Positions 1 through 7,128 of a stretch of DNA of 64,000 nucleotides are shown here, piece by piece. Origin of the DNA: CADEDH01 sp965216205 (GTDB taxonomy: Bacteria > Actinomycetota > Acidimicrobiia > Acidimicrobiales > SZUA-35); NCBI GenBank assembly GCA_965216205.1, contig OZ244139.1, positions 434,001 to 498,000 of the forward strand. The letters are read 5' to 3'. The notes beneath the pieces were generated by a model, which made no database searches, was not told where the DNA came from, and worked only from the letters and a program-made list of their open reading frames with translations. The number at the start of each line of letters is the position of its first letter. The first letter of the stretch is position 1. Made by a program: the position numbers and the translations under genes.

Positions 1-1
1 C

Positions 2-70
2 AGCACCACCGACGGCGACGGGTCGGGCACGACCTCGACGACCGCTGGCAGCGGCTCGACGATCTTCTGA
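2..70 (+). CDS. C-terminal tail of a gene entering from the left (partial)
   Basis: The frame open from base 2 encodes a Ser/Thr/Gly-rich tail ending at TGA 68-70. Such low-complexity tails are common on secreted or lipid-anchored actinobacterial proteins. It would be convergent with imuB. Only 22 residues are visible, so no function can be given and the call could be spurious. Confidence 0.3.
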   Translation, partial: STTDGDGSGTTSTTAGSGSTIF

Positions 71-112
71 ACCCGGTTCTGATCCCGCCGCTGAGACCGC
101 CGGCGAATCAGC

Positions 113-1768
113 TCAGTCGTAGGTCGCCTCGAGGCGCCACGTCCCGTGCTCGATGGTGAGGAGGTGGGCGGTGCCATCGGCGAGGGTCACCTGCAGGCGG
201 GCCCGGCGGCGATGGGCGAGGGGATCCCACCAGCGCTGATCGGCCGGCCAGGGGCCCGCCCAACCGGTGATGGCCTGCGCCCGGGACTCGGTTCGGGGTC
301 GGGATCGGGCCCGGGCGGGGTGCTCGGGTTGAACGACTCGGACGAGAGCCGGTGTGCCGGAGATCTCCCCCCGACCGTCGACCCCGACCGGTCGGCCGGC
401 CGTGTCGAGCAACTCGACCGGAACGGGATCGACGAAGACCCTGGCCGGGGCCGGCGCCGGTAGCCGACCAGGCCAGGGCTCGGTCACCCATCCCGCTGAC
501 GTCGCCGGCCGCTCCTCGGCCACGTCGACGGCGGCGGCGGGCAGCACGGCGATCCGCTCGGCCGGGCCCACCCCACCGCGATGCTCCGGGACCAGGACGG
601 CCTCGGGTCCCAGCAGGGTCTGGAGGCGGGCCACGGCCCTCGTCACGTCGTCGGCCCGCTCGTTGCGGGTGCCCCAGAAGCCGAGCTGGCGACCGGTGGC
701 GGCCACCACCTCGTCGGGTAGCAGGAGCAGTCGCTCGATACCTCCGCCCGGGTTCCCGCTCGTGTCGGTGTCGGCGAGCGGCTCGTCGACACCGCCGGCC
801 ACGGTCCGATTGCGGAGCCACGCCTCCAACTGCCAGCGGGTCCGGTCGGCGATGGCGGCGGCCGACAGCGCGCCCTCGTGCCGCCAGAGGCGGGTGTGGG
901 TGTCGCCGGCCTCGGTCGTCACCTCGATCCCCACCCGAACGCAGGCCAAACCCTCCGCCAGGAGCGCGTCGTGGAGTTGCTCGGCCAGCATCTTGGCCAC
1001 GAACGCACAGCTCTCGATCCGCTCCGCCGGCGGTTCGAACTGCCAGGTGACGGCGAGATCGGGGGCCGGGCGGCGAAGGTCGGGCGGGTAGTCGTCCTCC
1101 CCGTTGGCCAGCCGGTGGGCGAGATGGCCTTCGCGTCCGAACCGGCCGACGACGTCACCGGCCGGTAGGTCGGCCAGCGCCCCCAGGGTGGTGATCCCGA
1201 GCCGGGTGAGCACACCGGTGAGCTCGGGCAGGTCGAGTGCCTCGATGGGGAGGTCGGCCAGGAACGCCCGCCCACCCCCCGGCTCGATCACCAGCGGACC
1301 GCTCCCGGCTCGACGCGACCGGGCCGCCAGCCGGGCCGCGAACACCCCGTCGGCGATCCCCACCCTGGCTGCACCCCGCCGGGCCAGGACCGGCGCCACC
1401 TCCGCCATCATCCGATCGGCCAGCGCCGCGTCGCCGCCGAAGAACCTCGAGGGTCCCCTCGTCGGGAACCCCACCAGACCCGGGCCGCTCACCTCGATCC
1501 TCGGGGTGAGCACCTCGAGCGCCGCCACGACCGGTTCGAACAGTCGAGCCTCGCGGGCGGCGTCGCGGGGGAGCACGGCGACGCCGGGGCAGCGGCTCTG
1601 GGCGTCGCGCCGGCGCTGCCCGAGTCGAACCCCCTCGGCCCTCGCTGCCGGTGAGGTGGCGACCACCCGGTTGGCGACCGTCACCACCGCCGGCTCGTCG
1701 AGCGGTACCCCCCACGACACCACCGGCCAGTCCGGGCACCACACCACCGCCATCCGAACGCCGGGCAT
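113..1768 (-). CDS. imuB: ImuB-like inactive Y-family polymerase
   Basis: 551 residues with the Y-family polymerase fold. It starts MPGVRMAVVWCPDWPVV and contains helix-hairpin-helix-like segments around residues 180-210. The catalytic acidic residues are missing: the N-terminal D-x-D-x-F pattern reads CPDWPVV, and the SIDE-equivalent reads RIEVSG near residue 90. That is the hallmark of ImuB, the non-catalytic adaptor that links DnaE2 to the beta clamp in translesion synthesis. The C-terminal part carries the WWD-type stretch (RWWDP). It lies 6 bp downstream of imuA' on the same strand, so the two are co-transcribed from the LexA-boxed promoter near 2518. dnaE2 is not adjacent but lies at 40.5 kb. 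Confidence 0.93.
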   Translation of the reverse strand: MPGVRMAVVWCPDWPVVSWGVPLDEPAVVTVANRVVATSPAARAEGVRLGQRRRDAQSRCPGVAVLPRDAAREARLFEPVVAALEVLTPRIEVSGPGLVGFPTRGPSRFFGGDAALADRMMAEVAPVLARRGAARVGIADGVFAARLAARSRRAGSGPLVIEPGGGRAFLADLPIEALDLPELTGVLTRLGITTLGALADLPAGDVVGRFGREGHLAHRLANGEDDYPPDLRRPAPDLAVTWQFEPPAERIESCAFVAKMLAEQLHDALLAEGLACVRVGIEVTTEAGDTHTRLWRHEGALSAAAIADRTRWQLEAWLRNRTVAGGVDEPLADTDTSGNPGGGIERLLLLPDEVVAATGRQLGFWGTRNERADDVTRAVARLQTLLGPEAVLVPEHRGGVGPAERIAVLPAAAVDVAEERPATSAGWVTEPWPGRLPAPAPARVFVDPVPVELLDTAGRPVGVDGRGEISGTPALVRVVQPEHPARARSRPRTESRAQAITGWAGPWPADQRWWDPLAHRRRARLQVTLADGTAHLLTIEHGTWRLEATYD

Positions 1769-1774
1769 GCTCGT

Positions 1775-2515
1775 TCAGCCAGCTCTGGCGTAGAGGTCGT
1801 CGTCGTGCGGAGGCTGGGGCCCGAAGGGCATGGCGTCCGACATGGCGACGGCGGGGACCGCAGGGACGGCGGGAGCAGGGGCGATGGGACCATGGGGTCC
1901 GGGCAGGAGGACCGACACCTGCCGGCGCTGAGCGGCCGATCGCCGACCGGTGGCCGACACCGACAGGCGGCGCTGGCGGAGGTGCCCATGGCCGTCACCC
2001 AGGCCCTCCCACCCCTCCGGTTCGGCGGCGAGGTGGAGGTGCATCGCCTCGGGCCAGCTGGCACCACCGTCGAGGTGGAACAGCACCGTGCCCCGCTCCC
2101 GGGCTCGGGCGGTGAGACGCCGGGCATCGCGTTGACCGACCCGCCGTCGGGGGCACAGCGCGATGATGTCGACCGCCTCCACCAGGGCCGCCATCGTCGG
2201 GGTGAGGTCGCTCGGCGTGGTCGTGGCCACGAGGAGCAGCCGGTCGAGGCGGACCCCCAGCTCCGAGGCGGCCAGGAGCCCGATCTCCTCGTAGCCGATG
2301 ATGGCCATCCACCGGTTGTCGCCGAGCACCGATGCGGCGAGGGCGAACGCCACCGACGTGCTCCCCGCACCGTCGAACCCGATCGACGAGCCCTTCTGCA
2401 TCCCTCCGAAGGGAAACAGGGGCAGCAGGGGGTCGGGTACGGTGAGCAACTGCTCGGCCGACAGCGTGACCGGGCCGAGGCGTTCCTGAAGCTCTCGGAG
2501 GGACATTCCATCCAT
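1775..2515 (-). CDS. imuA': ImuA'-like RecA-related mutasome protein
   Basis: 246 residues, matching the short RecA-like proteins encoded upstream of imuB in actinobacteria. The core G-G-M-Q-K-G-S-S-I-G-F-D segment near residue 38 recalls a degenerate RecA Walker region. The C-terminus is basic and then proline-rich, as in ImuA proteins that contact ImuB. ATG 2515 is chosen because the LexA box ends 2 bp upstream, implying a leaderless or nearly leaderless message. In characterised systems the protein is essential for DnaE2-dependent mutagenesis. The name rests on context plus weak motif similarity. Confidence 0.85.
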   Translation of the reverse strand: MDGMSLRELQERLGPVTLSAEQLLTVPDPLLPLFPFGGMQKGSSIGFDGAGSTSVAFALAASVLGDNRWMAIIGYEEIGLLAASELGVRLDRLLLVATTTPSDLTPTMAALVEAVDIIALCPRRRVGQRDARRLTARARERGTVLFHLDGGASWPEAMHLHLAAEPEGWEGLGDGHGHLRQRRLSVSATGRRSAAQRRQVSVLLPGPHGPIAPAPAVPAVPAVAMSDAMPFGPQPPHDDDLYARAG

Positions 2516-2517
2516 GA

Positions 2518-2533
2518 TCGAACAGGTGTTCGG
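2518..2533. promoter_or_regulatory. LexA/SOS box of imuA'-imuB
   Basis: TCGAACAGGTGTTCGG matches the actinobacterial LexA operator TCGAAC-N4-GTTCGA at all but the last base. It sits directly against the imuA' start codon. On the minus strand a TTGACG hexamer (2538-2543) could serve as -35. It also lies 36 bp upstream of the divergent hydantoinase gene, which it might affect. Confidence 0.88.
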
Positions 2534-2569
2534 GTTGCGTCAAGGGATCGAGGGATCGGTTCACCATCG

Positions 2570-4804
2570 GTGAGGTCGCTGCTCCTGGGGATCGACACCG
2601 GCGGAACCTTCACCGACGCCGTGGTCATGGAACCCGGCCACGAGCACGGCCCAGGCTCCGAGCCCGGCCCCGGCTCCGAGCCCGGCCCTGAGGTCATCGC
2701 CAAGGCCAAGACGCTCACCACCCATCACGATCTGCTGGTCGGTGTCGCCGCCGCCATCGAGGCCGTGGTCGGCCCGCGGTCCGATTCCGGGATCGACCCG
2801 GCGTCGATCGGGCTGGTGTCGCTCTCCACCACACTGGCCACCAACGCCCTGGTCGAGCGCCATGGCGAGCCGGCCTGCCTCGTGGTCGCCGGCTTCGGTG
2901 AGCCCGAGTTGACGCGACTGGCCCTTCCCGGTGATGGGTTCCTCGTGTCGGTCGCCGGTGGTCACGATGCGCTCGGGGCGGAGCTGGCCACCGTCGACCG
3001 GACCGAGATCGCCGACCTCGCCGCCAGCACCGCCGATCGAGTCACGGCGTATGCGGTCGCCACGCAGTTCAGCGTGCGCAACCCGAGCCATGAGCGGGCG
3101 ATCGCCGACGCCTTGACGGTCGCCACCGGCCACCCGATCACGTGCAGTCACGAGCTCACGGCTCGACTCGACGGGCCCCGACGCGCCATCACCGCGCTCC
3201 TCAACGCCCGGCTCCTCGGCATGATCGCCCGGTTGGAGCAGGCCGTCAGGACCGCCCTGGCCGAGGTGGGCATCGCCGCCCCGCTGATGATGGTACGGGG
3301 CGACGGTTCGCTCGCCGCCGCCGAGGTGCTGGCCCGTCGACCGATCGAGACGATCCTCTCCGGGCCCGCCGCCAGCGTCATCGGCGCCCACCACCTCGCC
3401 GCCCGCCACCTGACCGGCGATGGCCCGGCTGCCGGCGATGGCCCGGCTGGTGGTGAGCTCGCCACCGGTGACCGGTCGGACCCGTCCCGGGTCATCGTGG
3501 TCGACGTCGGCGGCACCACCACCGACCTCGCGGCGGTGGTCGATGGTCGTCCGACGATCACCCCCGACGGTGCGCTCGTGGCCGGTCACCACACGATGGT
3601 CGACGCCGTCGACCTGATCACGTCGGGGCTCGGCGGCGACAGCGAAGTACGGGCCGCGATCGACACCGACGATCCCGCCGAGGACCCCACCGGGACCCGC
3701 TCGGGGAATCGCGGTGAGGGCAGCGGCGAGGACGCTTCGGAGCCTGGCAGCAGGGACGGCTGGGGGCGTGGATTCGGTGGCTTGCGGATCGGGCCGGCTC
3801 GGGCCATACCGCTCAGCAGGCTCGCGGTCGCCCACCCCGAGATCGTCGCCGCCATGGCCCGCGACCTGAAGGCGCCGAGCGAGCATCGACAGGGCCGGTT
3901 CCTGGTCGCCGTGGGCGACTCCCCCTCGGCCGACGATCGGGCCCGCTCCGTGCTCGACGCGCTCGCCGACGGGCCTCGAGGCGAGTCGGAGGTGGTGGGC
4001 ACCAGCCGCGATGCCGCCACCGTCGAGCGCCTCCGACGCCTGGGCGTCATCCGGGTCGCCACGTTCACCCCCACCGACGCCGCCGTCCTCCTGGGCTGTC
4101 TCGACCCCGGGGCCGACGGGCGGGAGGCGGCCGCCCTCGGAGCGGCCCTGCTCGCCCGCCGACGCCACCCGCGAGGCATCGGAGGTGCCACGTCGACCGC
4201 CGAGCTCGCCGATCGGGTGGTCCAGCGGCTGGTCACCCGGTCGGCGTCGCTCGTGGTGGCCGCCGCCCGCCGGGCCGACGGCTTCGGGACGACCAGCGAT
4301 CAGGGGATCCTCGATGCCGGCTTCCAGCACCATCGGGGCTTCCTCGCGATCGACGTCGCGGTCGACGCCACCGTCATCGCGGTCGGCGCCGCCGCCGCTT
4401 CGTACTATCCGGACGTGGCCGACCGGCTCGGGGCCCGACTGGTGATTCCCGACCACAGCGAGGTCGCCAACGCCGTCGGTGCCGCCGTCGGCCAGGTGCG
4501 GGAGGTCGGTCGGCTCACGATCACCCGGCCCCGGGCTGGCCGTTTCGAGGTGCGCGGCACGATCGGTGACCCCGACCGTCGACCGGTGTTCCGGTCGCTC
4601 GACGAGGCCAGAGCCGCCGCCGGCCGGGAGCTCACGGCCGAGGTGTCACGAGTGGCGGTCGAGGCCGGCGCCGATCCCGACCGACTCGCCCTGACCGACG
4701 ACTGGAAGCCCACGATCGCCAGGGTCGGCGGCCGCGAGCTGCTCGTCGAAGCGGTGCTCACGGTGACGGTCGTCGCCCCGCCTCGCCGTCGCGGATCGAG
4801 GTGA
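2570..4804 (+). CDS. Hydantoinase/oxoprolinase family protein (HyuA-like)
   Basis: 744 residues from GTG 2570. The start is placed immediately before the diagnostic LLLGIDTGGTFTDAVVM segment, the phosphate-binding loop of the ASKHA-like HyuA domain. A second loop, VDVGGTTTDLAAVVDG, lies near residue 310. The central segment SLSTTLATNALVERHG is also typical. Family members hydrolyse hydantoins or 5-oxoproline using ATP, usually with a HyuB partner; none is seen here. An inserted Gly-Ser-Glu-Pro repeat follows the first loop. The last 47 bp overlap the convergent epoxide hydrolase gene. An open frame continues upstream of 2570, but only antisense to imuA'. Confidence 0.85.
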   Translation: MRSLLLGIDTGGTFTDAVVMEPGHEHGPGSEPGPGSEPGPEVIAKAKTLTTHHDLLVGVAAAIEAVVGPRSDSGIDPASIGLVSLSTTLATNALVERHGEPACLVVAGFGEPELTRLALPGDGFLVSVAGGHDALGAELATVDRTEIADLAASTADRVTAYAVATQFSVRNPSHERAIADALTVATGHPITCSHELTARLDGPRRAITALLNARLLGMIARLEQAVRTALAEVGIAAPLMMVRGDGSLAAAEVLARRPIETILSGPAASVIGAHHLAARHLTGDGPAAGDGPAGGELATGDRSDPSRVIVVDVGGTTTDLAAVVDGRPTITPDGALVAGHHTMVDAVDLITSGLGGDSEVRAAIDTDDPAEDPTGTRSGNRGEGSGEDASEPGSRDGWGRGFGGLRIGPARAIPLSRLAVAHPEIVAAMARDLKAPSEHRQGRFLVAVGDSPSADDRARSVLDALADGPRGESEVVGTSRDAATVERLRRLGVIRVATFTPTDAAVLLGCLDPGADGREAAALGAALLARRRHPRGIGGATSTAELADRVVQRLVTRSASLVVAAARRADGFGTTSDQGILDAGFQHHRGFLAIDVAVDATVIAVGAAAASYYPDVADRLGARLVIPDHSEVANAVGAAVGQVREVGRLTITRPRAGRFEVRGTIGDPDRRPVFRSLDEARAAAGRELTAEVSRVAVEAGADPDRLALTDDWKPTIARVGGRELLVEAVLTVTVVAPPRRRGSR

Positions 4805-5732
4805 GGAACTCGACGATCGACTCGGTCACCTCCGCCGGCTTCTCCTCCTGCACCCAGTGGCCGGCGCCGTCGATCAGCCGCTTCCCCCGCAGGTCGGCGA
4901 AGTTGCGGTCCTGGGCGTCGAACGATCCCGGCGTGAACTGCAGCACGGGATCCTCCGCCCCGGCCAGGAAGAAGGCCGGGATCTGGATGTGGGCATCCTG
5001 CAGCCACGGCGCCAGGGTGGGGATCGCCCCCATGTTCCGGTACCAGTTGAGCGGCCCCCGGAAGCCCGACTCCTCGAACGATGCCACGTAGTAGGCGTGA
5101 TCGTCGGCGGTGATCGCCGGTGACAGCGAGGCCGGGGGCTGCTCGTCGAAGAGCGTGGCATTCCGGGGCCGGAGCGCCGTCACCCCGTCGCCGGCGGATC
5201 GGTCGCGGTTGAAGAAGCGGAACGTCCGGTCGACATCGGCCTCGAGCTCCGCCTCGGCCACCCCCGGGTTCTGGAAGTAGCGGATGTACCAGAAGTTGTC
5301 GTCGAGCCCCGGCGGGTTGACGATGCCAGGCCCGATCGGTTGCCACGGCACCGAGAGCCCCATCACGCAGTGGAAGCGATGCGGGTACAGCAGCGACGTG
5401 TACCAGGCGACGATGCAGCCCCAGTCGTGGCCGACGAGGTAGGCCTGCTCCTCGCCGAACCCGTCGATGAGGCCGACGACATCCCTGCTCAGCTCGAGGA
5501 TGTTGTAGGCCTCCACCGGCTCGGGCCGTGAGCTCGCCCCGTAGCCCCGCTGGTCGGGAACCGCCACCCGGAATCCCGCCGCCACCAGCGGATCGATCTG
5601 ATGGCGCCACAGGTACCAGCAGCGGGGAAACCCGTGGAGCAGTATCGCCAGCGGACCGTCGCCCTCGACGATCGTCCGCAGCGTCACCCCGTTGGTGTCG
5701 ATCAGTTGCTCGTTGCGTCCCGACTCCAGCAT
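4758..5732 (-). CDS. Alpha/beta-hydrolase, epoxide hydrolase type
   Basis: 324 residues with the full epoxide-hydrolase signature: oxyanion motif HGFP (His33), DQRGYGAS near residue 60, nucleophile Asp103 in GHDWG, a cap domain with conserved tyrosines, an acid in AGAEDP, and catalytic His292 in GAGHW. Asp rather than Ser as nucleophile favours an epoxide hydrolase or haloalkane dehalogenase, and the HGFP motif favours the former. It starts 9 bp downstream of the merR remnant's stop codon on the same strand, so it may once have been read from the MerR-type promoter. No signal peptide is seen, so it is probably cytoplasmic. Confidence 0.88.
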   Translation of the reverse strand: MLESGRNEQLIDTNGVTLRTIVEGDGPLAILLHGFPRCWYLWRHQIDPLVAAGFRVAVPDQRGYGASSRPEPVEAYNILELSRDVVGLIDGFGEEQAYLVGHDWGCIVAWYTSLLYPHRFHCVMGLSVPWQPIGPGIVNPPGLDDNFWYIRYFQNPGVAEAELEADVDRTFRFFNRDRSAGDGVTALRPRNATLFDEQPPASLSPAITADDHAYYVASFEESGFRGPLNWYRNMGAIPTLAPWLQDAHIQIPAFFLAGAEDPVLQFTPGSFDAQDRNFADLRGKRLIDGAGHWVQEEKPAEVTESIVEFLTSIRDGEAGRRPSP

Positions 5733-5917
5733 CGACTCGTTCTACCACCGTCGCTCGTCCGGTTCCCCGCCAGCGATGGCGGGAGACGAGGCGTAGGGGC
5801 AGTCGGCGACGATCCGGCAACCGCACGACTGCATGTTCTCGAGCAGGCCGATCATCTGCTCCAGCGCCCCCTTCCGGTCGCGGAGCTCCGCCAGCGTGCG
5901 ACTGGCACGGCTGTTCT

Positions 5918-6049
5918 CGCGACCTGGTCCAGGAGGCGTTCATCCGACTCCACGAGCGTCGGATCCAGTTGCGTTGCGGTGACCGTGCCGTGCTCGCTGC
6001 GCTGAGCCGGCTGGCCGATCGGCAACGGGCGTGTCTGGTGATGCGTCGC
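5918..6049 (+). pseudogene. Relic of a sigma-70 (ECF/SigE-type) gene inside merR
   Basis: Forward-strand codons read RDLVQEAFIRLHERR, typical of sigma region 2, followed almost directly by AVLAALSRLADRQRACLVMRR, typical of region 4. Roughly a hundred residues that should separate them are missing, and neither start nor stop is present. It sits antisense in the break of the merR gene, so it is a transplanted fragment rather than a functional gene. Confidence 0.65.
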
Positions 6050-6101
6050 TCAACAGCGTCGATCGGGTGGAACCGAGGAGTCGGCGCTCCGCCGCATCGA
6101 C

Positions 6102-6207
6102 TCGTCGAGGGGGAATCCGAGCTGCTGGCTCCGCCAGCTCGGCGACGAGCGTCGGCCGCGGTCGGTGTCGCCGAGCTCGCCGATGTCGTCGAGGGGGAAT
6201 CCGAGCT
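6102..6207. repeat. 22-bp direct repeat flanking the merR break
   Basis: The same 22 bases, beginning TCGTCGAGGGGGAATCC, occur at 6102-6123 and 6186-6207, 84 bp apart. On the minus strand both copies encode the merR core LGFPLDD/E. This is a local duplication within the broken gene, consistent with illegitimate recombination or slippage. Confidence 0.85.
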
Positions 6208-6380
6208 CTGGGCTCGGCGCACGAAGCCGACCCGATCGATCGAGCTCGGATCGAAGCGGCGCTTCCCACCGATACGACAGCTGGCGGGAACGAGGCCGAG
6301 CTCGTCGTAGTACCGCAGCGTGGTGATCGTGGTGCCGGTCGCCTCGGCCAGTTCGCCGATGGTGAGGAGTTCGGCTGGGC

Positions 6381-6701
6381 TCACGGTCGATCGAGCCCGG
6401 CGAGCATGGCGATGATCGGAGCGGCGTCGGGATCGTCGGCGGTGATGTCGAGCGTGCACTCGTCGTCGTCGACGGTGGTCGTGAGCCGGAGGAACGCACA
6501 GCACGCCTGCTCGGCGGCTGCGAGTTGCTGCACGGAGCCGGTCAGGTCGACGGGAAAGGTGATGCGGACACCCGAGTCGATCGCACTCGTGCTCGTGGCC
6601 AGGGCCCGCAGGCCAGCCCACTGCTCGAGCCGGGTCGCTGCGGCCTCGGTCGACAAACTGCAGGCGATCGGTATCGATGCCGGTCGGTCGTTTGATCCCA
6701 T
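6381..6701 (-). CDS. Small conserved protein with paired cysteines, merR-linked
   Basis: 106 residues. The centre reads AAAEQACCAFLRLT, a vicinal Cys pair in a helix, followed by a strand-rich acidic C-terminal part. It is not a family I can name with certainty. Similar short proteins with an E-x2-CC-x-F core sit next to MerR regulators in actinobacteria. It is first in the operon: ATG 6701 lies 6 nt downstream of the MerR-type -10 box, and its stop overlaps the merR GTG by 4 bp. A metal- or thiol-binding role is inference from the cysteines and the promoter type. Confidence 0.75.
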   Translation of the reverse strand: MGSNDRPASIPIACSLSTEAAATRLEQWAGLRALATSTSAIDSGVRITFPVDLTGSVQQLAAAEQACCAFLRLTTTVDDDECTLDITADDPDAAPIIAMLAGLDRP

Positions 6702-6707
6702 GGTTCA

Positions 6708-6738
6708 AACGTACGACCTCGGGTCGACCTGAGGTCAA
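6708..6738 (-). promoter_or_regulatory. MerR-type promoter with 19-bp spacer
   Basis: On the minus strand, -35 TTGACC (6738-6733) and -10 TACGTT (6713-6708) are separated by exactly 19 bp, the over-long spacing that MerR-family activators correct by DNA distortion. The spacer holds the inverted repeat GACCTC-N10-GAGGTC. The -10 is 6 nt from ATG 6701. The operator looks intact although the regulator gene below it is broken. Confidence 0.82.
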
Positions 6739-6755
6739 GCTGTTCCAGCTGGGTT

Positions 6756-7085
6756 CTAGCTGGATTCGGCGAACGATTCCGGGGTGGGCACCTCGACGCC
6801 GGGCAGGTAGTAGGTGTAGAGGTCCTCGATGATGGCCCGCAGGCCGTCGGTGGTGGCGTCCTTGAAGAGCTTGACGGTGACGGCCTGCCCGTACACGTGG
6901 ACCTCGTCGACCTGGCCGGTCTCGATCAGGCGCTTGGCCAGCAGGTCGGGCGGGCGGTCGCCGATGATCTGCTGGTCGGCGGTGTAGCGCTCGTGGCCCA
7001 TGCCGGTGAACGAGCGGTTCGTCTCGAACCGGACGAAGCCTTCCCGGTTCGACGGTTTCTCCGTTGCGGTAACTGGTTCACCCAT
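6756..7085 (-). CDS. NifU N-terminal-domain-like small protein
   Basis: 109 residues from ATG 7085 (ATG 7091 is the alternative). The pattern of an FVRFETNR strand, RPPDLLAKRL, VDEVHVYGQAVTVKL and a C-terminal helix fits the Nfu/NifU N-terminal scaffold fold (PF08712-like). Family members assist Fe-S cluster assembly, but this protein has no C-x2-C Nfu catalytic domain, so the biochemical role is open. A TATCCT -10 (7095-7100) lies 9 nt upstream of ATG 7085, giving it its own promoter 37 bp below the haloperoxidase operon. Confidence 0.6.
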   Translation of the reverse strand: MGEPVTATEKPSNREGFVRFETNRSFTGMGHERYTADQQIIGDRPPDLLAKRLIETGQVDEVHVYGQAVTVKLFKDATTDGLRAIIEDLYTYYLPGVEVPTPESFAESS

Positions 7086-7128
7086 CGCCATCGGAGGATA
7101 GCGAGATCGCGACCCCCCGTCCCCATGG

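Larger units (their letters stand above)
5742..6384 (-). pseudogene. Disrupted MerR-family regulator
   Basis: The 5' part, from GTG 6384 (4-bp overlap with the upstream gene), encodes a clean MerR winged helix: LLTIGELAEATGTTITTLRY followed by a YDELGLV and RRFDPSSIDRVGFVRRAQ stretch. At about 6215 one base is missing, so the expected continuation ELGFPLDDIGEL appears in another frame. A duplicated stretch and foreign sequence follow. The true 3' end reappears at about 5915-5742 in a third register (ALEQMIGLLENMQ, then a C-x-C-x5-C metal-binding tail, stop TAG at 5742-5744). The metal-type tail suggests the ancestor sensed a metal or thiophilic compound. No single frame spans both halves. Confidence 0.8.
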
